From the NCBI RefSeq assembly GCF_025643255.1, contig NZ_CP087112.1:2046001-2110000 (forward strand): 64,000 bases of DNA, read 5' to 3'. Of the stretch, positions 43,675 to 54,122 are shown piece after piece (the stretch's first letter is position 1; each line of letters starts with the position of its first letter). The stretch comes from Halomonas sp. 7T. Lineage in GTDB: Bacteria > Pseudomonadota > Gammaproteobacteria > Pseudomonadales > Halomonadaceae. A program made the translations under genes and the position numbers. The notes below the pieces were generated by a model. That model had not been told where the DNA came from. It ran no database searches and saw only the letters and a list, made by a program, of their open reading frames with translations.

Positions 43675-44691
43675 CTAACCGCCCTGCTTAAGCGCTTCGG
43701 CACACTGCTTAACAAGCTCCGGCCCTTGATAAATCAACCCTGAATAGAGCTGCACTACATCAGCCCCTGCGGCAATTTTAGCTTTGGCTGCGTCGCCGCT
43801 GTCGATTCCCCCCACGCCAATAATGGGTAGCGTAGGAAGCTGTGCCCGCAGCAAGCGAATAACGGTATTTGAAGCCTCAAATACCGGCTTACCCGATAGC
43901 CCCCCCGCCTCTTCTGACTGTGGGTCGCTTTTTACTGCCTCTCGGGAAACCGTGGTATTAGTGGCAATGACGCCATCGAGCGCATTACCGGCAATGCTAT
44001 TTGCTACCAGCGTGACTTCCTCTTCACTCATATCAGGAGCAATTTTGACCAGCAGCGGCACTTTGCGGCCTGTTTCAGCATCCAGCGCATGGCTACGAGC
44101 GCGTATCGGCCCTAACAGCGCGTCTAGCTGCTCGCCAAACTGGAGAGTACGTAGACCAGGGGTGTTGGGTGATGAGATGTTCACTGCGATGTAATCAGCC
44201 ACACCGTGCACCGCCTCTAAGCAGAGCAAATAGTCATCCAGGGCATGCTCAACTGAGGTGGACAGATTTTTGCCGATATTGATACCGACAATGCCGTTAT
44301 AGTGGCGCTTTTTTACCTGCGCTACTAAGTGTTCAACCCCTTTGTTATTAAAACCAAAGCGATTAATGATGGCATCGTGCCCAGCAAGCCTGAACAGGCG
44401 CGGCTTCGGGTTGCCTGGCTGGGCTTTGGGCGTCACAGTGCCAACCTCTACAAAACCGAACCCTAGCTCGCCTAAGGCATCGAGGTGGTCGGCGTTTTTA
44501 TCAAGCCCGGCGGCGAGACCAACCCGGTTATTAAAACGCAGCCCCATCAGTTCAACCGGGTCGCTTACCGGTTCGCCGTATACGCGTTTAACGCCCCCAA
44601 CCCGATGCAGGGCATCTAACCCACGCAGCGCCATACTGTGCGAAGCTTCCGGGTCTAAGCGAAACAGCAGCGAACGGGCGAGGTTATACAT
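43675..44691 (-). CDS. pyrD: Quinone-dependent dihydroorotate dehydrogenase
   Basis: 338 residues from the ATG at 44691 (MYNLARSLLFRLDPEASHSM), the normal class 2 start; a longer frame upstream runs into the gdh terminator. It oxidises dihydroorotate to orotate with ubiquinone at the inner membrane. FMN/substrate motifs: GLAAGLDKNADHLDALGELG, NRFGFNNKGVEHL, the catalytic Ser region ISSPNTPGLRTLQ, and GVGGIDSGDAAKAKIAAGA. Confidence 0.95.
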   Translation of the reverse strand: MYNLARSLLFRLDPEASHSMALRGLDALHRVGGVKRVYGEPVSDPVELMGLRFNNRVGLAAGLDKNADHLDALGELGFGFVEVGTVTPKAQPGNPKPRLFRLAGHDAIINRFGFNNKGVEHLVAQVKKRHYNGIVGINIGKNLSTSVEHALDDYLLCLEAVHGVADYIAVNISSPNTPGLRTLQFGEQLDALLGPIRARSHALDAETGRKVPLLVKIAPDMSEEEVTLVANSIAGNALDGVIATNTTVSREAVKSDPQSEEAGGLSGKPVFEASNTVIRLLRAQLPTLPIIGVGGIDSGDAAKAKIAAGADVVQLYSGLIYQGPELVKQCAEALKQGG

Positions 44692-44784
44692 CAGCGGGGC
44701 TCTCCTGGGCGTTGGGATAGGCGTTAAGCGCGGCGGGCGCAGTATAGCGCAGATCTGCGGCGGTTCGCAGAGAAAGCCGCCCAC

Positions 44785-44820
44785 AAAAAAGCCGTCCCCT
44801 GGCGAACCAGGGTACGGCTT
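44785..44820 (-). terminator. Terminator of NAD-glutamate dehydrogenase gene
   Basis: On the minus strand AAGCCGT-A-CCCTGG, loop TTCG, CCAGGG-G-ACGGCTT, then TTTTG, starting 27 bp after the stop. A long stem with one mismatch and a U-tract. Confidence 0.9.
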
Positions 44821-44846
44821 ATGCTTAGTAGCGCTCGGCGTAAGGA

Positions 44847-47800
44847 TTACGCTTCGCTATCGCTTTCCGCAAGATCTACCAGTTCACGAATAGCAACGGC
44901 AAACAGTGCAAAGCCACCTTCACTGCCACCACGCACCTCGTCAATCAGGCGGCACCAGCGACGGTGCAGCTCAGCATGCTGCTCCAACCATTGGGCGACA
45001 CGCTCTTGGGTATCGCGGCTGCCCGCCTCAAGTTTCAGCACGCTTGTAGTGAGTGCTAACTGCTGGCGGTCAATGTCGTCACGGAAGGTTTCCCGTGCCT
45101 GCGCTTGCCAGGCATCGCGCACTTCTAAATGGGTTACCTGCTGAATCATCCAGGGAAGCTCTAGACGGCTGCCGATCTCGTAGAACACTTCGGCTACCCG
45201 CTGGGGCTTCTCATTGGTGACACGTGCCGCTTGAATAATACCCAGACCTGCATAAAGGCTCGGTGCGGCTGCCACCGTTGAGGCTAAGGCTTCTGGCACG
45301 CCCGCGTCCTGCAGCTCATCACAGCGCTTGCGCCATGCAGCCTGCTCTTCACCGCTTAGCAGTTCACCAATACCCTCTTGCAGCTGCGCCAAGCGCGGAC
45401 CGAAGAACTCAATAGCATCTTGCGTGGAAAGTCCCAGGTGCGTGCGCAGGAACCAGCGCGTGGCACGACGAATCATGCGCATCAGTTCTAGCATCATGGA
45501 ATACTGCACGCGGCTTGGCACTTGGTTGTCCAGCGACTCGATCTGCGCCCACAGGGCAGGCAGGTTAAACGCATCCCGGGCCACAATGTAAGCACGAGCA
45601 ATATCCGCCCGGCCAGCGCCCGTAGAGTCCATTAAGCGACGTACAAAGACGATTCCCATGTGATCAACCAAATCGTTGGCTACCTGAGTAGCCACAATTT
45701 CACGTTTCAGGCGATGCTCGTACATTTCGCTCTGATAGCGCTCGGTTAAAACAGCCGGGAAAAGGCGCTCTAGATGGCGATGAATGTAAAGATCATCCGG
45801 TATATCGGAGTTGATCAAATCGCCCTTCAGGGTGCTCTTGGCGTAGGAGATCAGTACTGCCAATTCGGGCAAGCGCATGCCCTGGTTGCTGCTGACACGC
45901 TCTTTAAGCACATCGTCAGCGGGCAGGAACTCAAGCTCACGGTCAATCTGCCCAGCGGACTCAAGCTCGCTGATAAAGCGACGGAAGGGCCCCATGCCTT
46001 GCTTGGAAAGGATTTCTGAAAGATCCAGCGCCTGGGTTTGGCGATAGTTATCCAAAATAACCAGGTCAGCGACCTCTTCGGTCATGTCCGCTAACAGCTG
46101 ATTGCGCTGTTTGTCGGTCATATCGCCACGCTTAACCACTTCATCAATCAATATCTTGATATTGACCTCGTGGTCGGAGCAGTTAACCCCACCAGCGTTA
46201 TCAATAAAGTCGGTGTAAACCCGTACGCCGTTGGCGGCGGCTTCCATACGGCCTCGCTGGGTAAAGCCGAGGTTCCCCCCCTCGCCTACCACGCGGCAGC
46301 GCAGCTCAGTGCCGTTAATGCGTAGCGCATCGTTAGCTTTATCGCCCACGTCGGCATCGGTTTCTTCAGAGCCTTTTACGTAGGTGCCGATGCCGCCATT
46401 CCAAAGCAGATCAATTTTGGCCTTCAACATGGCTCGAATCAGATCATTGGGCGATAGGCGTGCGTCTTGAATGCCAAACACCTGCTGCATTTCAGGGCTG
46501 ATGGCGATAGATTTAGCGCTACGGTTAAACACGCCGCCACCTTTAGAAATCAGCTCAGCGTTATAGTCTTCCCAACTGGAGCGAGGCAGGTTAAACAGGC
46601 GTGTGCGCTCGGCAAAGGCGGCGTCTGCGTCAGGATTTGGGTCGACGAAGATATGCAGATGGTTGAACGCGCCAACCAGCTGGATCTTATCGGACAGCAG
46701 CATGCCATTACCAAACACGTCGCCGGCCATATCACCAATGCCCACGGCAGTGAATAAATCCTTTTGGGTATTAACGCCCAGGTTTTTGAAGTGGCGCTTA
46801 ACGGACTCCCAGGCGCCACGGGCCGTAATCGCCATCTTCTTATGGTCGTAGCCGTTGGCACCGCCGGAGGCAAAAGCATCGCCCAGCCAGTGGCCGTACT
46901 CTACAGAAATCTCGTTAGCGATATCCGAGAACGTCGCGGTACCTTTATCGGCGGCAACAACTAAATACGTGTCATCTTCATCGTGGCGCACGACGTTTTG
47001 CGGCGGTACTACCTCCCCCCCCACAAGGTTGTCAGTAATATCTAGCAGGGCGCGGATAAAGATTTTATAGCAGGCGATCCCTTCTTTCTGCTGCGTTTCA
47101 CGGTCAGCGTTCTCAGGCATGCGCTTGCAGACAAAGCCGCCCTTCGCCCCTACCGGCACGATGACCGAGTTTTTCACCTGCTGCGCTTTTACTAGGCCAA
47201 GAACTTCGGTACGGAAGTCTTCCTGACGGTCGGACCAGCGCAAGCCGCCTCGGGCAACTTTGCCACCGCGCAGATGCACGCCCTCCACCCGCGGCGAGCA
47301 AACAAAAATCTCAAACGCCGGGCGTGGCTTGGGCATGCCCGTTACCTTTGATGGCTCAAGCTTATAGGCGATATAGTCTTTAAAGCCGCCGCTCTCCGTT
47401 TGCTGGTAATAGTTGGTGCGCAGGGTGGCTTGAATCAGCTCCATAAAGCGACGCAGCAGCTGGTCGTCGTTTAAGCTCGCCACGCCTTCAAGGTGCTCGT
47501 TTAAGCGGGCGACACACTCCTCGGTTGTGCCATGCTGATGCGCCGGGTCAAAACGCAAGCGGAAGAGCTCCACTAGCCCCTGGGTAATCGCTGGGTAATT
47601 TACCAGGGTAGCGGCAAAGTAGTCTTGGGACATGCCAAAGCGGATCTGCTTCAAGTAGCGGGCGTAGCCGCGCAGCATCGCCACTTCGCGCCAATCCAGC
47701 CCTGCGCCAATAATCAGCCGATTAAAAGCATCGTTTTCCGCTTCTCCCGCCCAAATGCGCTTGAACGCTTCACTGAAGGTGTCGCGCATGGCACTAAGAT

Positions 47801-49670
47801 TCACCCCTTCACTGCTGTGCTCAAGCTCGAAGTCATGAATCCAATAGCGCTGCTGAGGGGCATTAATATCGTAGGGGCGCTCACCAATGACCCGCAGGCC
47901 GAGGTTTTCCATCATCGGTAAAACATCGGATAATGGAATCTGAGACTCACGGTGGTAAAGCTTTAGATTCATACCGCCCGCCTGCTCTTCAAGAGGACGA
48001 TAAAGAGAGAGGGAGATATCTGAACCGCTATCTAAATTCAACAGGTGCTGAACATCGAACACCGCCGTGCGGGCATTAAAGTCTTCACGGTAGCTGGCCG
48101 AGAACGCTTCGTGGAACTGTTCAATCAGCAGATTGGCGCGCTCTTCGCCAAACCCTTCGATCATTGCGGCTTGCAAGTCGTCACGCCAGCTGCGCGCTAA
48201 GCGTGCCACCTTGCTTTCCAGGCGTTTTAGGTCGTACTGGCTTGGGGCCTCACCATTAAAGCGCAGAATAAGCTGAATACGCGCCAGCACCGACTCCGAT
48301 AAGTAGGTGTTGAAGTCACCAAAATGGGCGTCGAGTTCGTCGCACAGCATCGCTTGAATACGCTGACGCAGGTCGGTAGAGAACACATCCCGAGGTACAA
48401 AAACTAAACAGGAGTAGAACTTACCGCTAACATCTGCGCGGATAAACAGACGTACCTGACGGCGCTCACGGATGTTAAGGATGCCCAGCGCCGTGCTGGC
48501 CAACGCCTCTGTGCTGATCTGGAAAAGATCATCTCGGGGATATACTTCCAGCACTTGGAGCAGCTGCTTGCCGTTGTGGCCGTGGGGATTGAACCCCGCA
48601 ATATCCATCACGGCTTTCAGCTTACGCCGCAACAGCGGAATATTGCGCGGCGACTCGTTGTACACCGTAGAAGTAAACAAGCCAAAGAAACGCCGCTCGC
48701 CAATCACATTGCCATCATCATCGTAGCGATCAACGGTGATGTAATCAGGGTACGTGGGGCGATGCACTCGGGAGTGATGGGCACTTTTGGCAAACGACAG
48801 CAGTTGAGGCACCAGCACGTAGGCGTTGTGCTCATCGATACCCTCTTCGGTGCGGATACGCTCCCGATAGCGCGGTTGGTCAAGGCGGAAAACACCGAGC
48901 ACGCTGTTGGAATCGCGCTGTAGCTCATTACCTTCCAATAAATATTCGTCGTAGCCCAGGAAGGTAAAGTTATCCTTTAGCAACCACTCTAAAAAGGCGA
49001 TGGCTTCTTCGTGGTCATCGGGGTCAATTTGTGGCGGGCAGTTTTTCTCAAGCTCTTGAATGGCCGTGGTAATCTGGCCGCACATTGCGTCAAAGTCGCT
49101 CACGGCGGTGCGCACATCCCGCAAAACTTCGTGTAGTTTGCTCTCGATATTCGCCAGTGCATCAGGATCGGTGTGGCGGTCAACCTCAATCACAATAAGT
49201 GATTCCCGCGCATCCGGCGCGTCTTCATCCCGTGGCGAGGCAAGGTTTTGAAGCTGGTACTGACCATTGCGTGCAACGGCAAAAACGGCGTTTTGAATGG
49301 CATGTACCGTTAGGCCGCGGCGATTTAGCTCAATACGCACCGAGTCGACCAAAAACGGCATATCTTCATGCAAAACGGCCACAAAAGTGTGGGTAGACTG
49401 CCAGCCGTGCTCTTCGAAATCGGGGTTAAAGACCCGCACTTTGGGGCTTAAGGGGTCATGGTTTTGCAGAAACTGCCAAATCGATAGCGTGGCGCCGTAA
49501 AGGTCGTCTAGTCGACGATCAATCAGGTCTTCAACGGGCACCGTGGCATAAAAGTGCCGAGCGAAGGCTTCAACGTCTGCCGCGCGTGCAGGCTCCAGTT
49601 GCGCTTCCAATCGCTCTTGTAGCTGCTTTAAAAGATCTTGCCGACTCTCTTCAATCGCAACGTAATGCAT
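44847..49670 (-). CDS. gdhB: NAD-specific glutamate dehydrogenase, 180-kDa class
   Basis: 1607 residues; oxidative deamination of glutamate to 2-oxoglutarate, cytoplasmic, catabolic. Large N-terminal ACT-like regulatory region (about 1-700), then the catalytic part with KVARGGLRWSDRQEDFRTEV, VPVGAKGGFVCKRMP (substrate Lys), VGIGDMAGDVFGNGMLLSD and GGVFNRSAKSIAIS. The C-terminal helical domain includes RDDIDRQQLA. The length matches the L_180 family of Pseudomonas and relatives. No breaks seen. Confidence 0.95.
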   Translation of the reverse strand: MHYVAIEESRQDLLKQLQERLEAQLEPARAADVEAFARHFYATVPVEDLIDRRLDDLYGATLSIWQFLQNHDPLSPKVRVFNPDFEEHGWQSTHTFVAVLHEDMPFLVDSVRIELNRRGLTVHAIQNAVFAVARNGQYQLQNLASPRDEDAPDARESLIVIEVDRHTDPDALANIESKLHEVLRDVRTAVSDFDAMCGQITTAIQELEKNCPPQIDPDDHEEAIAFLEWLLKDNFTFLGYDEYLLEGNELQRDSNSVLGVFRLDQPRYRERIRTEEGIDEHNAYVLVPQLLSFAKSAHHSRVHRPTYPDYITVDRYDDDGNVIGERRFFGLFTSTVYNESPRNIPLLRRKLKAVMDIAGFNPHGHNGKQLLQVLEVYPRDDLFQISTEALASTALGILNIRERRQVRLFIRADVSGKFYSCLVFVPRDVFSTDLRQRIQAMLCDELDAHFGDFNTYLSESVLARIQLILRFNGEAPSQYDLKRLESKVARLARSWRDDLQAAMIEGFGEERANLLIEQFHEAFSASYREDFNARTAVFDVQHLLNLDSGSDISLSLYRPLEEQAGGMNLKLYHRESQIPLSDVLPMMENLGLRVIGERPYDINAPQQRYWIHDFELEHSSEGVNLSAMRDTFSEAFKRIWAGEAENDAFNRLIIGAGLDWREVAMLRGYARYLKQIRFGMSQDYFAATLVNYPAITQGLVELFRLRFDPAHQHGTTEECVARLNEHLEGVASLNDDQLLRRFMELIQATLRTNYYQQTESGGFKDYIAYKLEPSKVTGMPKPRPAFEIFVCSPRVEGVHLRGGKVARGGLRWSDRQEDFRTEVLGLVKAQQVKNSVIVPVGAKGGFVCKRMPENADRETQQKEGIACYKIFIRALLDITDNLVGGEVVPPQNVVRHDEDDTYLVVAADKGTATFSDIANEISVEYGHWLGDAFASGGANGYDHKKMAITARGAWESVKRHFKNLGVNTQKDLFTAVGIGDMAGDVFGNGMLLSDKIQLVGAFNHLHIFVDPNPDADAAFAERTRLFNLPRSSWEDYNAELISKGGGVFNRSAKSIAISPEMQQVFGIQDARLSPNDLIRAMLKAKIDLLWNGGIGTYVKGSEETDADVGDKANDALRINGTELRCRVVGEGGNLGFTQRGRMEAAANGVRVYTDFIDNAGGVNCSDHEVNIKILIDEVVKRGDMTDKQRNQLLADMTEEVADLVILDNYRQTQALDLSEILSKQGMGPFRRFISELESAGQIDRELEFLPADDVLKERVSSNQGMRLPELAVLISYAKSTLKGDLINSDIPDDLYIHRHLERLFPAVLTERYQSEMYEHRLKREIVATQVANDLVDHMGIVFVRRLMDSTGAGRADIARAYIVARDAFNLPALWAQIESLDNQVPSRVQYSMMLELMRMIRRATRWFLRTHLGLSTQDAIEFFGPRLAQLQEGIGELLSGEEQAAWRKRCDELQDAGVPEALASTVAAAPSLYAGLGIIQAARVTNEKPQRVAEVFYEIGSRLELPWMIQQVTHLEVRDAWQAQARETFRDDIDRQQLALTTSVLKLEAGSRDTQERVAQWLEQHAELHRRWCRLIDEVRGGSEGGFALFAVAIRELVDLAESDSEA

Positions 49671-49838
49671 CCATCACCTCGACTTCCTAGGGCCACTGCT
49701 TTGGCCAAAAAACGAAGAACAATAGGCCTTTAGGCCACGCTGCTCATTAGCTTACGCTACCCATGGTCACCACCCTAGTCATCTGACAGGTTATTCATGG
49801 TGTATGCCGCTTATGCATCATAAGCACTATTGACAATT

Positions 49839-50957
49839 TCACTCTTGAGCGACTGGGTTCCGCGTGAGCCATACTCCACACTCACAGTGGTGGGTAAACG
49901 GAAACTGATCAAAAAGCGCAAACCGCTCAATGCGGTGCGTCTTAGTCAGTATGGTTAAATTTTCAGCGAGCGTTGCCGGGTTGCATGAAATATAAACGAT
50001 CTGATCATATTCACTGATTTGCTGACAGCTCTGTTCGTCTAATCCAGCGCGTGGCGGATCGACTAATACGGTAGAAAAATCGTAGCTTTCTAGCCCCATC
50101 TCAGCTACCCGCCGACCTACTTTTTCACCTCGCAGTGCTAGGGAAAACTCCTCTGCTGACATTCTTGCGATTTGGGCATTGGTTACGCTATTCGCCGCCA
50201 AGTTAACATTGGCACTGGCGACTGAGGTTCGGGAAATTTCGGTTGCTAACACTTGGCGAAAGTTATCCGCGAGTGCAATGGTAAAGTTACCGTTACCGCA
50301 GTACAGCTCTACCAAGTCTTCACTTTGACGGCCAGCGGTCACTTCATGCGCCCACTCCAGCATCGTTTGGCAGATGTGGGCATTGGGCTGGGTAAAACTG
50401 TTTTCTACTTGCTGGTAATGCAGCGTGCGACCGTTGACGGTTAAGCGCTCCCATACGTGGTCTTGGGTGAGCACGATGCGCTGTTTGCGTGAGCGGCCAA
50501 TAATCATAATACCCAGAGCTTTTTCCAGCGCGCGGGCCTCTTCTTCCCAGGCTTCCCCTAGCGGGCGGTGGTAAATCAGCGTCACTAGCGCTTCGCCTGA
50601 GAGCGTGGTTAAAAACTCAATCTGAAAAAGTCGGCGGCGCAGCTCATCGCTGGCTAAGAACGCCTCGCGTAGCTGTGGCATCAGTGCATTAATCTGCTCA
50701 CTGGCGACCGGAAACTGATCAAGGCGCACTACTTTTTTGTTCTTGGGGTTATCGGGATCCACTTCAAACATGGCATAAAACAGGTCATCCTTTTCATGCC
50801 AAATACGAAACTCGCAGCGCTGGCGGTAGTGGCTTGGCGGCGAAGGATAAACTTCCAAGTCAGGTGTTTTAAACGTGGCAAAGGTACTTTCCAGATAAGC
50901 TTGTTTATCAGCCAACTGTGCCGCATAGCGAGCGGGATCTACGGTAGGAATCGCCAA
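49839..50957 (-). CDS. trmA: tRNA (uracil-54-C5)-methyltransferase TrmA
   Basis: 372 residues; makes m5U54 (ribothymidine) in tRNA. Motifs: FTQPNAHICQTMLEWAHEVT, DLVELYCGNGNFTIALADNF, the catalytic Cys in IVYISCNPATLAENL and DPPRAGLDEQSCQQI. Short N-terminus without TRAM domain, as in E. coli TrmA. Upstream of it on the same strand is murI. Confidence 0.95.
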   Translation of the reverse strand: MAIPTVDPARYAAQLADKQAYLESTFATFKTPDLEVYPSPPSHYRQRCEFRIWHEKDDLFYAMFEVDPDNPKNKKVVRLDQFPVASEQINALMPQLREAFLASDELRRRLFQIEFLTTLSGEALVTLIYHRPLGEAWEEEARALEKALGIMIIGRSRKQRIVLTQDHVWERLTVNGRTLHYQQVENSFTQPNAHICQTMLEWAHEVTAGRQSEDLVELYCGNGNFTIALADNFRQVLATEISRTSVASANVNLAANSVTNAQIARMSAEEFSLALRGEKVGRRVAEMGLESYDFSTVLVDPPRAGLDEQSCQQISEYDQIVYISCNPATLAENLTILTKTHRIERFALFDQFPFTHHCECGVWLTRNPVAQE

Positions 50958-51015
50958 GGTGTCTCCTTGTGATTAGAAAATTAAAGTGGGTAAAAAAGCG
51001 TTAATCATTGGTCGA

Positions 51016-51822
51016 TTAACTAACGGCGGGCAGTAATAGCTGCTGGGGTTTGCGAAACCCGTAGCGAGCAAATCCATCAATCAAAGCATTTGCTGGCGCC
51101 GTGGTAAAACAGCGTCCGTCGGACGCGTCAAACGCCAGCTGCTTGGCTATCTGGCCTACTCGGCGTGCGATGGCATCGCCAGAATCAACCCACGCAAGCG
51201 GCGTTGGCGCGAGCGTGGTCAGCATAGGCTTTAATAGCGGAAAGTGGGTACAGCCAAGCACCACGGTGTCCAATGCAGGGATAGCCTGCGTGGCTTGCCA
51301 GAGCGGCTGTAGCGCTTGGTAAATACGGGTAGCGTTGAGCGGCGTTCCAGCCAGCCAAGCTTCCGCCTCAGTGACCAGTGCATCGGCCGCGACCTTTGTC
51401 ACTAGGCAGTCACTCGCGAAGCTGTCGATTAGCCCCTGGGTGTAAGGCCGGTTGACCGTCGCCGTCGTTGCCAGTAGGCCAATATGGCGTGTTTTACTTG
51501 TGAACGCCGCGGGTTTTATCGCCGGCACCGTACCTACCACGGGAATCATTAACGTCTGACGCAGTCCATCCAGCGCCAGCGTACTGGCGGTGTTGCAGGC
51601 AACCACCAATAAGCTGGCTTGGCAAGCGTCAACGGCTGCTTGGCACACCGCCACAATACGCGCAGCCAGCGCGTCATCGTCACGCAGGCCATAGGGCAAC
51701 CAAGCATTATCACAGGCGTAGCACATCGATACCTTGGGATAGTGCGAACGCAAAGCGTTAGCGACGGACAGCCCTCCCACGCCTGAATCGAAAATCAGCA
51801 CTGGGCCCGTCATATCCTCCAT
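51016..51822 (-). CDS. murI: Glutamate racemase MurI
   Basis: 268 residues; makes D-glutamate for peptidoglycan. Catalytic cysteines in LLVVACNTASTLAL and VLGCTHFPLLKPML, substrate motif FDSGVGGLSVANAL at the start. Cytoplasmic, full length, 58 bp upstream of trmA in the same direction. Confidence 0.95.
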   Translation of the reverse strand: MEDMTGPVLIFDSGVGGLSVANALRSHYPKVSMCYACDNAWLPYGLRDDDALAARIVAVCQAAVDACQASLLVVACNTASTLALDGLRQTLMIPVVGTVPAIKPAAFTSKTRHIGLLATTATVNRPYTQGLIDSFASDCLVTKVAADALVTEAEAWLAGTPLNATRIYQALQPLWQATQAIPALDTVVLGCTHFPLLKPMLTTLAPTPLAWVDSGDAIARRVGQIAKQLAFDASDGRCFTTAPANALIDGFARYGFRKPQQLLLPAVS

Positions 51823-51872
51823 CCCAATTTGTCATACGCTTTTGCCACGCCAACCCTCGCTAAGCTATCAAT

Positions 51873-51899
51873 ACGGGGCGATAGTTTAACACGCCCCGT
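51873..51899 (-). terminator. Hairpin after the hemerythrin-like gene
   Basis: ACGGGGCG and CGCCCCGT form an 8-bp stem with an 11-nt loop, 29 bp past the stop. No U-run. Confidence 0.4.
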
Positions 51900-51927
51900 G
51901 GTGCTCTAAAGGGTTCTAGAATGGCCT

Positions 51928-52473
51928 CTACAGCGAAGGCACCTCGGCGCCGCACAGTTCAGCATATAACTCAGGGTAGGCGTGCTGTAGACGCTCCAAC
52001 TCCTGTTCAGCCCCTTCTGGAAGGGCGTCGCGAAGTTCTTGCATATCTTCAGGGCTAAAGTGTTTATCAATCAGCGGGAATAAGCCTTCGCGCTCAAGAC
52101 GCAGGTAGGCACGGTGCGCCTCAAGATACGCTTTTAAATCTTGTGTAAAGCGATCCATCGGCAGGACATTATCCATCAGAATCGTGTCGATATCGTTGGA
52201 AAGCTGCCGCAGACGCGGCTTAAGCTCACGATAATCAGCCGCCATTTGCTCCATTAACTGAAGATGTTCAGGCGCTTTAGCTTCTAGCCGCTCCACACAG
52301 ATCCGTTCCAGCGGACTAGCAAAACCTTCCATATAGGAAAGAATGTAGTCCACCACCTCGCGCATCAACTGAAAGTTAGGGCGCTCCCCCAGGAGCAGTG
52401 TTTTCTGCTTTAGCTGTAGCACATGGAGCATACGCGCCATATTGGCATGATCTAGACGCAGTTGGTTTAACAT
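51928..52473 (-). CDS. Hemerythrin-like domain protein
   Basis: 181 residues from the ATG at 52473 behind GAAGGAGAC; the frame extends upstream without a ribosome site. Iron-ligand pattern of the HHE family: LRLDHANMARML at the start, the EHLQLMEQM segment, and LEAHRAYLRLEREGLFPLID. Such proteins bind a di-iron centre and are implicated in oxygen or nitric oxide sensing or iron storage; the role here is unknown. Divergent from rarA. Confidence 0.82.
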   Translation of the reverse strand: MLNQLRLDHANMARMLHVLQLKQKTLLLGERPNFQLMREVVDYILSYMEGFASPLERICVERLEAKAPEHLQLMEQMAADYRELKPRLRQLSNDIDTILMDNVLPMDRFTQDLKAYLEAHRAYLRLEREGLFPLIDKHFSPEDMQELRDALPEGAEQELERLQHAYPELYAELCGAEVPSL

Positions 52474-52744
52474 CGTGCCGTCTCCTTCATAAGTGTCATG
52501 CTTGCCGCTCCCCTCAGGAGCCAGGCACGCGATCATGAACTCTGCCTGCTGATCTTGGCTGGTTTCCACTACACTAGCGTTACTATTTACCATGCACCCC
52601 ACGGCGATTACTAGCTAACCACTGTGGCCATCCGCACGGACTTTCTCATGAGTTATGCCAAAGGTAGTCTCACAAGACGCCGTTTACCACAGACACTTGT
52701 TTACAGCGTGTTGTTCAACGTCTCGATTTACAACGGAAGTTTAC

Positions 52745-54088
52745 ATGGACCTTTTTGACCGGCAGCATGCCTCACCCGCCGAAGATGCGCCGCTCGCTTA
52801 CCGCATGCGACCGCAGACACTCGATGACTATATTGGACAGAATGCGCTGGTAGGGCCAGATAAACCGCTGCGACGTATGGCGGAGTCTGGCGTGGTGCGC
52901 TCAATGATTTTATGGGGGCCACCTGGCGTAGGTAAGACCACCCTAGCAGAACTGTTAGCACGCGCTTCCAGCGCCCATCTGGAGCACCTGAGCGCCGTTA
53001 TGGCCGGGGTAAAAGAGATTCGCTTAGTTGTCGAGCGCGCCCAACAAAGCACCTCACCAACGCTGCTTTTTTTAGATGAGATTCACCGGCTTAACAAAAG
53101 CCAGCAAGATGCGCTGCTACCCCACGTTGAGTCAGGTTTACTCACCCTCATAGGGGCCACAACCGAAAATCCATCCTTTGAAGTGAACTCTGCACTGCTA
53201 TCCCGTGCACGGGTCTATGTACTTAAATCTCTCAGCCAAGATGAGTTGATAGCGGTAATGCGCCAAGCGTTAAGCGACCCACAGCGCGGCCTTGGCAAGC
53301 GCGCTATTGACGTTGAAGATGGCGTTTTGGAAGCGTTCGCACACGCCAGCGCTGGCGATGCGCGCCGAGCCTTGGGGCTGTTGGAAACCGCCTGCGACTT
53401 TACTGAACCGAGCAACGGCCGCGAGGTGCTTAAAAAATCTGTCTTAGCCGATGTGGTAGGCCATCAATCCAGCGCTTTCGACAAACAGGGCGATGCTTAC
53501 TACGATTTGCTTTCGGCTATTCATAAATCGATCCGCTCATCGCGGCCTGACGCGGCGCTATTGTATATGGCGCGCTTTGTACAAGGCGGCGGCGACCCGC
53601 TGGATATCGTACGGCGCTTAACGGCTATTGCCTCTGAAGATGTGGGCAATGCAGACCCTCGCGCCCTTCCCTTGGTAATAGCTGCTTGGGATGCATATTT
53701 ACGCCTGGGTGACTACGAGGGCCAGCGCGCCATTGCCCATGCGGCCATTCACCTAGCGGTGGCGCCTAAAAGCAACCGTATTGATCGCGCATGGAAAGCT
53801 GCCAAACAGTTTGCCCAGCAGCAGCCTCAGTTGGAAGTGCCAAGCTATTTACGTAATGCGCCTACCAAGCTCATGGAGCAGCTAGGCCATGGGGAGGGGT
53901 ATCGCTACGCTCATAACGAACCAGACGGCTACCCTGCAGGCAGCGCGCATAACTGCTGGCCAGAGGCGTTTCCCGTCGTACGCTTTTATGAGCCCAGCAC
54001 GATAGGACAAGAAAAGCGCTTTGGGGAGATAATGGCGTGGCGAGAGGAGCGCGATCAGAAAGCAGATCAGGCGCCCAAAGGCGCCTGA
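52745..54088 (+). CDS. rarA: Replication-associated recombination protein RarA
   Basis: 447 residues from the ATG at 52745 (GGAAG upstream); 30 further codons upstream in frame have no ribosome site. AAA+ clamp-loader-like ATPase acting at stalled forks. Seen: [17 protein letters not shown], Walker [17 protein letters not shown], Walker [20 protein letters not shown], sensor [20 protein letters not shown], and the C-terminal MgsA region with [20 protein letters not shown]. Confidence 0.95.
   Translation: MDLFDRQHASPAEDAPLAYRMRPQTLDDYIGQNALVGPDKPLRRMAESGVVRSMILWGPPGVGKTTLAELLARASSAHLEHLSAVMAGVKEIRLVVERAQQSTSPTLLFLDEIHRLNKSQQDALLPHVESGLLTLIGATTENPSFEVNSALLSRARVYVLKSLSQDELIAVMRQALSDPQRGLGKRAIDVEDGVLEAFAHASAGDARRALGLLETACDFTEPSNGREVLKKSVLADVVGHQSSAFDKQGDAYYDLLSAIHKSIRSSRPDAALLYMARFVQGGGDPLDIVRRLTAIASEDVGNADPRALPLVIAAWDAYLRLGDYEGQRAIAHAAIHLAVAPKSNRIDRAWKAAKQFAQQQPQLEVPSYLRNAPTKLMEQLGHGEGYRYAHNEPDGYPAGSAHNCWPEAFPVVRFYEPSTIGQEKRFGEIMAWREERDQKADQAPKGA
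54068..54087 (+). terminator. Hairpin overlapping the rarA stop
   Basis: CAGGCGCC, loop CAAA, GGCGCCTG, perfect 8-bp stem covering the last rarA codons, between convergent rarA and lolA. No T-tract. Confidence 0.5.
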
Positions 54089-54122
54089 AAGCGTGCGAAC
54101 ATAGCGGCCTGGCCGCCCAAGC